DNA of 6,901 nucleotides from a bacterium (GTDB taxonomy: Bacteria > Patescibacteriota > Gracilibacteria > JAUYGZ01 > DAOVYC01), in contig DAOVYC010000035.1 of NCBI GenBank assembly GCA_030635805.1, forward strand, positions 1-6,901, given 5' to 3'. Under the pieces are notes generated by a model. That model saw only the letters and a program-made list of their open reading frames with translations. It did not search any database and was not told the origin of the DNA. Shown here one piece after another: positions 1 to 4,346 of the stretch. The translations under genes and the position numbers were made by a program. The first letter of the stretch is position 1. Each line of letters opens with the position of its first letter.

Positions 1-371
1 AAGAGAAAAAAACAATATATACTCATCTAAAAAAATCTCTCGAATTGTTAACTGATAGAAAAAAACCTGATTATAGAAATTCAATAAAAGAATCAATTAG
101 TGCAATAGAAGCCATATGTAAAGATATTACAAAAGAGCCCAAGGCAACATTAGGATCTGCACTAAAAACGATTGAGAGTAAATCAGAAATTGAAATTCAC
201 AAAGCCCTCAAGAAATCATTCGAAAGTTTATACGGCTATACAAGTGACGCAGATGGCATCAGACATGCATTATTGGAAGAGGATAACCTAGAATTCGAAG
301 ATGCAAAATTAATGTTAGTAACATGTTCTGCTTTCATAAATTATCTACAGGTAAAACATTTAAAAATGTAG
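1..371 (+). CDS. AbiJ-like abortive infection protein (AbiJ_NTD4-type family), C-terminal part, 5' end outside window
   Basis: The reading frame is open from the left edge (first complete codon at base 3) to the TAG at 369-371, so this is the last ~122 residues of a longer protein; a TTG at 45 is not its start. Seen: a mostly helical segment with DRKKPDYRNSIKESISAIEA, then KATLGSALK, then YGYTSDADGIRHALLEE, and near the end LMLVTCSAFINYL. From memory, these match the conserved C-terminal domain of proteins annotated as AbiJ-NTD4 domain proteins, linked to abortive phage infection. The N-terminal domain that would confirm this lies outside. An R-x4-6-H HEPN nuclease motif is not evident in the visible part; only the adjacent RH in DGIRHAL is seen, so catalysis cannot be claimed. 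It is A-rich, like hicBA downstream and unlike the C-richer lgt start, which fits an accessory block. Family assignment is fairly sure; function is inferred. Confidence 0.72.
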   Translation, partial: EKKTIYTHLKKSLELLTDRKKPDYRNSIKESISAIEAICKDITKEPKATLGSALKTIESKSEIEIHKALKKSFESLYGYTSDADGIRHALLEEDNLEFEDAKLMLVTCSAFINYLQVKHLKM

Positions 372-382
372 TTGTGCTCACC

Positions 383-402
383 ATGCTCCACACCCTCCCC
401 TC
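383..402 (+). repeat. Partial direct copy of the lgt 5' end
   Basis: ATGCTCCACACC at 383-394 is identical to the first 12 bases of lgt (981-992). The next 8 bases are similar, giving 17 of 20 matches by eye. The copies are 598 bases apart and bracket hicBA. After this stretch the upstream copy no longer resembles lgt, and the sequence just before the two copies does not match. Confidence 0.6.
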
Positions 403-415
403 ACCCTCAACCCCC
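393..415 (-). other. Canonical G-quadruplex motif on the minus strand
   Basis: C-runs on the + strand lie at 393-395, 397-400, 404-406 and 411-415. On the minus strand this reads G5, 4-nt loop, G3, 3-nt loop, G4, 1-nt loop, G3, which fits the G3+N1-7 rule. It lies about 20 bases upstream of the likely hicBA promoter. The motif is read directly; folding and function are unproven. Confidence 0.5.
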
Positions 416-433
416 TCAAAACAATTTAAATTA

Positions 434-460
434 TTGCATAAATCCAATACATGCTACAAT
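434..460 (+). promoter_or_regulatory. Likely promoter of hicBA (extended -10)
   Basis: A -35-like TTGCAT (434-439) is followed after 15 bases by TACAAT (455-460), preceded by TG at 452-453, so this is an extended -10 (TGCTACAAT). The -10 matches 5 of 6 consensus bases. Transcription would start near 467, leaving a leader of about 20 bases before the hicB ATG. Confidence 0.5.
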
Positions 461-487
461 AACCCCCGTTCAATAACTCACATAATC

Positions 488-706
488 ATGGCTGGAATCA
501 CTTTAAAAAATATCGTTTGGAAGGAGGGAAAATATTATGTTTCTCAATGCTTAAACGTTGACGTATCAAGTTTTGGAGATACAAAAAAAGAAGCTATTGC
601 AAATTTAAATGAGGCCATTGAACTTTATTTTGAAGATGTAAAAACACCCAAGGTTACAAAAGTAGAAAGACCGGAAATATCAACTTTTTCTTTTAAATAT
701 GCCTAG
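488..706 (+). CDS. hicB: HicB-family antitoxin, short form
   Basis: 72-residue protein of the HicB/UPF0150 type, the antitoxin that binds and blocks the HicA RNase. It shows the compact alpha/beta fold signature: an edge strand with KEGKYYVSQC, a glycine before DTKKEAIANL, then the helix NEAIELYFED. The ATG at 488 is chosen because the family fold begins here (MAGITLKNIVW). The frame stays open upstream to 323, but that part is low-complexity and unlike HicB. No clear Shine-Dalgarno precedes it. The residues after the core (from about 50) are a short charged/hydrophobic tail, with no helix-turn-helix or ribbon-helix-helix domain visible, so DNA-binding autoregulation, if any, is not obvious. 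Its last 8 bases overlap hicA, which indicates translational coupling. Antitoxin-before-toxin order is common in one class of hicBA loci. Identity is confident at family level. Confidence 0.82.
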   Translation: MAGITLKNIVWKEGKYYVSQCLNVDVSSFGDTKKEAIANLNEAIELYFEDVKTPKVTKVERPEISTFSFKYA

Positions 707-914
707 ACTTTTTTCATCTAGGCAAATTATCAAAGTCCTTGAAAAAAAGGGCTTTATTTTTATTTCTCAAAAAGGCAGTCACTCTAAATATAGAACGAAG
801 AGTAAGCCAAAACTCACAGTTATTGTTCCAATAAAGAGGAGAGAAATACCTTATGGAACTTTTAGATGTATATTGAGACAAGCTAATATTACCGAAAAAG
901 AATTCAAAAAATAA
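699..914 (+). CDS. hicA: HicA-family mRNA interferase toxin
   Basis: 71-residue YcfA/HicA protein, the toxin of a type II module that cleaves mRNA and acts in the cytoplasm. Seen in order: RQIIKVLEKKGF (helix 1), then QKGSHSKY with the catalytic His at residue 28 in the family's G-S-H motif, a strand with LTVIVPI, then YGTFRCILRQANITEKEF, the typical closing helix. Length is normal for the family. Its ATG (699) lies inside the hicB 3' end, overlapping by 8 bases including the stop, so it is probably made by coupled translation. One departure: many HicA proteins carry a second His after the strand (P-x-H), and here that position is Lys (PIK), followed by RREIPYGT. The catalytic His is intact, so an active toxin is likely. 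The frame and fold support a real gene. Confidence 0.85.
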   Translation: MPRLFSSRQIIKVLEKKGFIFISQKGSHSKYRTKSKPKLTVIVPIKRREIPYGTFRCILRQANITEKEFKK

Positions 915-927
915 ACAGAGCACCTAC

Positions 928-956
928 TTGAAATAAGAAACGATTCAGGCTATCTT
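928..956 (+). promoter_or_regulatory. Candidate promoter of lgt
   Basis: TTGAAA (928-933, 5 of 6 to the -35 consensus) is followed by a 17-base spacer and TATCTT (951-956, 4 of 6). Transcription from here would start near 963, giving a leader of about 18 bases with no Shine-Dalgarno before the lgt ATG. Spacing is ideal, but the -10 is only fair. lgt could also be co-transcribed with hicBA, 66 bases upstream. Confidence 0.4.
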
Positions 957-980
957 GAAACAAGATTTGAAAATAAAATT

Positions 981-1778
981 ATGCTCCACACCATCTCCCC
1001 CATCGCCTTCTCCCTCGGACCTCTCGATATCAGATACTACAATCTTATGTATCTCCTGGGTCTTGCTCTCAGTTACATCTTTTTAAAGTACTTTCAAAAG
1101 AAAGATAAAAACTTTCCGTTAAAGAAAGATGAGATTATTGATTTTATTTTCTGGGCCTTCCTTGGAGTGATTATCGGCGGTCGACTTGGCGTCGCCTTTT
1201 TTTACAATCCCGGTTTTTATCTCGGGAACCCCCTCGAAATCCTGGCTATCTGGAAGGGGGGTATGAGTTTCCATGGCGGTCTCTTGGGTGTAATTATTAC
1301 CAGTTATATTTATTGTAAAATTAAAAAGATTAATCTGCTTGTTCTGGGAGATTATTTGGTTATCCCCGCCGCTCTCGGATTGGTATTCGGAAGGATTGGA
1401 AATTTCTTGAACGGTGAACTCTGGGGCCGGGTTACCGATCTGAAAATCTGCGTCGACTACAGTCAAAACGAGTTCATCAAGAACTCGCCTCTGGGATGCC
1501 GACACCCATCTCAGATCTACGCCGCTATCAAGAATCTCGCCACATTCACAATCCTCTTCACCCTCTACCGAACACTAAAAAACAGAAAACCGGGAACTTT
1601 GTTGTTCACATTCCTTCTCTGTTACGGAGCTTTTCGCTTCCTCGTCGAATTCGTCCGCGAACCAAGCTGGATCTACTGGAACCTCACGGCCGGACAGTGG
1701 TTGTCTGTTCCGCTAGTTTTGATCGGCCTCATCGGCCTCGTTCAGATAAACAAAAGAACAAGCACCTCAACTGTCTGA
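981..1778 (+). CDS. lgt: Prolipoprotein diacylglyceryl transferase
   Basis: 265-residue multi-pass inner-membrane enzyme that moves diacylglycerol from phosphatidylglycerol to the lipobox cysteine of prolipoproteins, the first step of lipoprotein maturation. Seen: N-terminal PLDIRYYNLMYLLG; GGRLGVAFFY at 66-75; GGMSFHGGLLG (93-103) with the conserved His98; the Lgt signature GRIGNFLNGELWGR at 137-150 (Arg138, Asn141, Glu146, Gly149); RHPSQIYAA at 174-182; FRFLVEFVREP at 218-228; TAGQWLSVP near the end. About seven hydrophobic segments fit the family topology and the length is usual. The ATG is chosen because the family starts a few residues before the SLGPLDIRYY strand. No Shine-Dalgarno is seen. 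An oddity: RHPSQ-I-Y is followed by Ala where most homologues have Glu (YE). The gene ends in TGA, which rules out UGA-as-glycine/tryptophan code here. Confidence 0.96.
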   Translation: MLHTISPIAFSLGPLDIRYYNLMYLLGLALSYIFLKYFQKKDKNFPLKKDEIIDFIFWAFLGVIIGGRLGVAFFYNPGFYLGNPLEILAIWKGGMSFHGGLLGVIITSYIYCKIKKINLLVLGDYLVIPAALGLVFGRIGNFLNGELWGRVTDLKICVDYSQNEFIKNSPLGCRHPSQIYAAIKNLATFTILFTLYRTLKNRKPGTLLFTFLLCYGAFRFLVEFVREPSWIYWNLTAGQWLSVPLVLIGLIGLVQINKRTSTSTV

Positions 1779-1912
1779 ACCGTGATTTATTTGATTAAAG
1801 GATGGGAAACAGATAAACCAGGGGCTCAAATCTCCCTCCGCTATCGCTCCCCCCTCTTTAATCAAGAGGGCAACTTGTGCTCCGCATGCTTTCCTGAAAA
1901 CCAGAGAGCCCC
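1771..1912. repeat. Palindrome-rich intergenic repeat after lgt
   Basis: The block starts inside the last codons of lgt (CTGTCTGAACCGTGATTTAT) and recalls, from memory, a dispersed intergenic repeat seen in many AT-rich bacterial genomes; that link is not proven. Inside, GGGGCTC (1821-1827) pairs with GAGCCCC (1906-1912), enclosing a perfect 7-bp hairpin CCCTCTT/AAGAGGG (1852-1858 with 1864-1870, 5-base loop). TTGATTAAAG at 1791-1800 is also an inverted match of the hairpin's right side. No T-run follows either stem, so it is not a canonical intrinsic terminator. Confidence 0.45.
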
Positions 1913-2026
1913 TCATTAGATATTCAGAAATTACAAAAGGCCTGGGGTTTGGGGTGAACTCGCTTCTGAGTATGTGTAAATAGCACAACGTCAGCTAGAA
2001 GTTTAGTGAACCCCAATGGTTTTTTG

Positions 2027-2052
2027 GTTCTTTTTTGACACCAAAAAAGAAC
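2027..2052. repeat. Perfect 11-bp inverted repeat, 4-base loop
   Basis: GTTCTTTTTTG (2027-2037) and CAAAAAAGAAC (2042-2052) are exact reverse complements around ACAC. The stem is mostly A:T. There is no T-run after it on either strand, so a terminator role is doubtful. It could be a repeat-family core or an RNA 3' hairpin. Confidence 0.55.
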
Positions 2053-2070
2053 AAAGAATGCAGTTGGTTC

Positions 2071-2104
2071 CCAAAAGCTGGTCTCCAAAAGCTGGTCTCC
2101 AAAA
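2071..2104 (+). repeat. 14-bp tandem repeat, about 2.4 copies
   Basis: CCAAAAGCTGGTCT is repeated exactly at 2071-2084 and 2085-2098, followed by a partial third CCAAAA (2099-2104). It is non-coding and looks like replication slippage. Confidence 0.8.
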
Positions 2105-2134
2105 AAAACAAGATAACACAGAACCTCTGAAGAA

Positions 2135-2252
2135 GAGTATTCAAAAAGTGTTAGATACAAGGCAAAAAGCAAATTTTAACCGCAGTGTACAAATAGTACT
2201 CGAGGATTAAAATTTGGTTTTTAACGCAGTAGATGACACTTTTTCAATACTC
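2135..2252. repeat. Nested inverted-repeat element next to the dnaB stop
   Basis: The outer arms are 17 bases each (2135-2151 and 2236-2252) and pair with one mismatch. Inside them, CAAATTTTAA (2170-2179) pairs perfectly with TTAAAATTTG (2207-2216), and a small GTAC/GTAC stem sits at the centre (2187-2190, 2196-2199). TTTTAACCGCAGT (2174-2186) is also echoed directly at 2219-2230. The right arm ends 1 base from the dnaB stop codon, so it would form the 3' UTR of dnaB mRNA. The 118-base size with terminal inverted repeats resembles a MITE-like or REP-like element, but no clear target duplication is seen. Confidence 0.55.
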
Positions 2253-2253
2253 C

Positions 2254-3666
2254 CTAGAAGTTTACAGCAACCGGTTTCAATACCTCATCCCCCACGGCAG
2301 CCATCTGACTTTCCAGTCCGCGTACTTTTTCGATATCATAAAAACGCATCTGCTCTTTCTTGAACATTAGCTCTACTCGTCCTATAGGACCATTACGATT
2401 TTTGCGAATAAGAATATCCGTAATTCCCTGACGATCTGTATCCAAATCATAATAATCTTCACGATAGAGCATAAGAACCACATCTGCGTCTTGTTCTATT
2501 GCTCCGGATTCACGCAAATCGGAAAGTTGAGGATGTTTATCCGGACGTGCCTCAACAGCACGAGAAAGCTGTGACAAGGCTACTATCGGTATATGCAATT
2601 CTCGCCCCAGAGATTTAAGTGATCTGGAAATCTCGGAGATTTCTTGAACACGATTAGAGTAATTAGAGTAAGAAGTGCTTGAACTTGACATTAACTGTAG
2701 ATAATCTATAAACAAAATATCCACTCCATGCTCCATTTTCAAACGACGAGCCTTGGATCGAAGTTCGGTAAGCGACCCTGCCACCGCATCATCTATGTAA
2801 ACATTTGCCTTGGAAAGCTGATCCATAACTCCCCCGATTCTCGAAAAATCCTCATCATCCAATTTACCTTTTTGTAGCTTCCAGGAATCGACCATAAGCA
2901 TTGAACAAAACATTCTATCCACCAATTGCTCCTTGGACATTTCCAGAGAGAATATTCCTACAGATTTGTTGTATCGCAATGCCGCATTAAGCCCGACAGA
3001 AAGAGCAAAAGATGTTTTACCCATGGATGGTCTCGCCGCCACGACTATAAGATCGGCAGGCTTAAGACCGGAAAGTAAATTATCAAGCGTTCTATACCCT
3101 GTAGGCACTCCTCTTAACGCATCTTTATCTTCTGCTTCGTGTAATTCCGCAAACTCCTCATATCTTGACTCAAGCACCTCTTTAACATGAACAAATTTAT
3201 TTTTTACATAGGTTTGAGTCACTCCAAAAAGCTTCTGTTCCGCCTGCCCCAAAAGCTCATCTATTTTATCCCCCTCTTTATACCCAAGCCCTTTGATATA
3301 ATCACCAACTGTTACCAATCTTCTAAGAGTAGATTTACTCTTCATAATAGAAGCATATTCGTACATATGGGAAGCACTTGGAACCTCATCTGCCAACTCG
3401 GCTAAAAACACCGAACCGCCAACCTTATCCAGCATCTTTTTTTCTTCAAGATAGTTTGTCAGGGTAAGAAGATCTATCGGCTTATGCTCATTAAAAAGAG
3501 TAATGCACGCCTCAAACACCATTTTATGAATATCAAAATAAAAATCATCTCCTTTCAAAAAATCGGCTACCTTGGTAAGTGAATTTGAATCCAAAAGAAT
3601 GGAGCCGAGCACGCTTCGCTCAGCTTCTTCGCTATGTGGTGGGACATTTAAAGACTCTGTACTCAT
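2254..3666 (-). CDS. dnaB: Replicative DNA helicase DnaB
   Basis: 470-residue hexameric helicase that unwinds DNA ahead of the fork and recruits primase. The N-terminal domain starts with NVPPHSEEAERSVLGSILLD (7-26) and runs to about 110; a linker follows. The RecA-like domain has Walker A ARPSMGKTS (211-219), SLEMSKEQL (240-248) with the catalytic-type Glu242, Walker B LFIDYLQLM (318-326), ALSQLSRAVE (363-372), the conserved SDLRESGAIEQDAD (382-395), and RNGPIGRVEL near 424-433 with the likely arginine finger. Length is normal and no intein interrupts the motifs. A Ser/Tyr-rich loop (327-338) follows Walker B. The ATG at 3666 is preferred: upstream TTG (3708) would add 14 hydrophobic residues unlike the family. 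It is divergent from the DUF192 gene (132-base gap) and convergent with lgt. Confidence 0.95.
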   Translation of the reverse strand: MSTESLNVPPHSEEAERSVLGSILLDSNSLTKVADFLKGDDFYFDIHKMVFEACITLFNEHKPIDLLTLTNYLEEKKMLDKVGGSVFLAELADEVPSASHMYEYASIMKSKSTLRRLVTVGDYIKGLGYKEGDKIDELLGQAEQKLFGVTQTYVKNKFVHVKEVLESRYEEFAELHEAEDKDALRGVPTGYRTLDNLLSGLKPADLIVVAARPSMGKTSFALSVGLNAALRYNKSVGIFSLEMSKEQLVDRMFCSMLMVDSWKLQKGKLDDEDFSRIGGVMDQLSKANVYIDDAVAGSLTELRSKARRLKMEHGVDILFIDYLQLMSSSSTSYSNYSNRVQEISEISRSLKSLGRELHIPIVALSQLSRAVEARPDKHPQLSDLRESGAIEQDADVVLMLYREDYYDLDTDRQGITDILIRKNRNGPIGRVELMFKKEQMRFYDIEKVRGLESQMAAVGDEVLKPVAVNF

Positions 3667-3695
3667 GAGGACATTAAAAAAAATTGCGAAATCAC
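3663..3695 (-). other. Possible leader mini-ORF overlapping the dnaB start
   Basis: Reading the minus strand, AAGGTGAG (3705-3698) is a good anti-Shine-Dalgarno match correctly spaced before a GTG at 3695-3693. This opens a 10-codon frame (VISQFFLMSS) whose TGA (3665-3663) overlaps the dnaB ATG as ATGA. Such an overlap could couple dnaB translation to the leader. There is no homology support for so short a peptide, and the arrangement may be chance. Confidence 0.25.
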
Positions 3696-3720
3696 AACTC
3701 ACCTTCAAACCAGCCTACCC

Positions 3721-3748
3721 ATCTTAAAGATTTCTACCAAAAAATCAA
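3721..3748 (-). promoter_or_regulatory. Candidate dnaB promoter
   Basis: On the minus strand, TTGATT (3748-3743) lies 16 bases before TAAGAT (3726-3721), each matching 4 of 6 consensus bases. A start near 3714 would give a leader of about 48 bases holding the SD-like AAGGTGAG. It is in the right place, between divergent genes, but the match is modest. Confidence 0.35.
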
Positions 3749-3798
3749 TTGTCCATTTAGTATCTCTATGTTACTTTCCACTCACTTTCGCCATCAAC

Positions 3799-4251
3799 AT
3801 GACCAGAAAACTGAAAAACATTATCTTAAGCGTCTTAAGCGTCTTAATAATCCCAATTATCCTATCCGCCTGTGGGACACAAGCCCCCAGAGCCATCCTT
3901 CCCGACGGCACGGAAATACAACTTGAACTGGCCATAACTCCGGAAGAAAGACAAAGGGGTCTCATGTTCCGGAAAGAATTAGCTGAAAATAGCGGGGTGC
4001 TTTTTATTCAGGAAAAACCAATGAACGCCGGCTTTTGGATGAAAAATACTCTCATCCCTCTCGATATCATCTTCATCGACGAAAATAACAAGATCGTCAA
4101 CATCGAACCCGCCGTGCCCTGCCCTCCAGACACCGAATGCCCTCTCTATAAATCGGCGTCGGAAGTTCTTTATATCCTAGAACTTAATCTGAACACCTCA
4201 AAAAAACATAATCTCCAACCAGGTAGCAAACTAGAACTCCTGATCCCGTAA
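3799..4251 (+). CDS. DUF192-family lipoprotein
   Basis: 150-residue secreted lipoprotein of the DUF192 (PF02643) family, whose molecular role is not established. The N-terminus is a lipoprotein signal peptide: Lys/Arg at 3-6, a hydrophobic stretch at 8-22, then lipobox L-S-A-C with Cys25 as the predicted lipidated residue. The mature domain has the family hallmarks ELAITPEERQRGLMFRKEL (43-61), VLFIQEKPMNAGFWMKNT (67-84) and PLDIIFIDENNKIV (87-100), ending in a short strand KLELLIP. An insert with two cysteines (108, 114; PCPPDTECP) follows the core strand and could form a disulfide outside the cytoplasm (inference). The ATG is chosen because it gives the complete signal peptide; no Shine-Dalgarno precedes it. 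The signal-peptide coding part contains an exact 9-bp tandem duplication (3825-3842). Its lipidation would depend on Lgt, also in this window. Confidence 0.9.
   Translation: MTRKLKNIILSVLSVLIIPIILSACGTQAPRAILPDGTEIQLELAITPEERQRGLMFRKELAENSGVLFIQEKPMNAGFWMKNTLIPLDIIFIDENNKIVNIEPAVPCPPDTECPLYKSASEVLYILELNLNTSKKHNLQPGSKLELLIP
3825..3846 (+). repeat. 9-bp tandem duplication in the signal-peptide codons
   Basis: CTTAAGCGT occurs twice in a row (3825-3833, 3834-3842) followed by CTTA. It keeps the frame and yields the repeated L-S-V-L-S-V-L in the hydrophobic segment. Confidence 0.75.
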
Positions 4252-4289
4252 GGACGTGATTTATCGTGTCTCCCAGAAGTACATTCCTT

Positions 4290-4320
4290 TTGATTCGTTC
4301 AATTCGTTCAATTTTTTAAT
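4290..4320 (+). promoter_or_regulatory. Weak candidate promoter of the M24 peptidase, with 9-bp tandem repeat
   Basis: TTGATT (4290-4295) and TTTAAT (4315-4320) are 19 bases apart, which is slightly long. The spacer region holds TTCGTTCAA repeated exactly (4294-4302, 4303-4311), so a slippage event sets the spacing; loss of bases there would change it. A start near 4327 would leave about 20 bases before the ATG at 4347. The gene may instead be co-transcribed with the DUF192 gene, 95 bases upstream. Confidence 0.25.
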
Positions 4321-4346
4321 CTGCCTTAGGCATGACGTGTCCCATC

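Larger units (their letters stand above)
1779..2253. other. Gene-free interval between convergent lgt and dnaB
   Basis: 475 bases with no credible gene. Short open frames exist on both strands, but their translations are low-complexity and carry no recognisable domain. The interval holds the palindromic repeat up to 1912, 7-bp inverted arms TGGGGTT/AACCCCA (1943-1949 with 2009-2015), a perfect 11-bp hairpin (2027-2052), a 14-bp tandem repeat (2071-2104) and a nested inverted repeat (2135-2252). Both flanking genes must terminate here, yet no GC-rich hairpin with a T-run is visible. It looks like an accumulation site for non-coding repeats. Confidence 0.6.

Noticed and set aside
45..47. TTG as start of the first gene
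   Set aside because: The same frame is open to the left edge and the upstream residues (THLKKSLEL) continue the family alignment, so the gene is simply cut by the window.
952..966. ATCTTG/CAAGAT hairpin as a hicA terminator
   Set aside because: The stem is only 6 bp, with no T-run after it, and it overlaps the candidate lgt -10.
915..980. lgt extended upstream, since the frame is open from the hicA stop to the lgt ATG
   Set aside because: There is no ATG, GTG or well-placed start in the 22 codons and Lgt proteins begin near the ATG at 981. A short open frame of this size is expected by chance.
1119..1505. 128-codon open frame on the minus strand
   Set aside because: It lies wholly inside lgt, antisense, and shows no domain; lgt has all family motifs.
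1776..1778. Alternative genetic code (UGA as sense codon), as in some CPR lineages
   Set aside because: lgt ends in TGA at the expected length, and the other genes contain no in-frame TGA.
1924..2210. Open frames on both strands in the lgt-dnaB interval (including 2016-2210 +)
   Set aside because: Translations come from repeats and hairpins (for example FFFDTKKEQR), with no start signal and no recognisable protein family.
3667..3708. dnaB start at the TTG at 3708
   Set aside because: It adds MKVSCDFAIFFNVL, which is unlike DnaB N-termini; the ATG at 3666 gives the normal family start and length.
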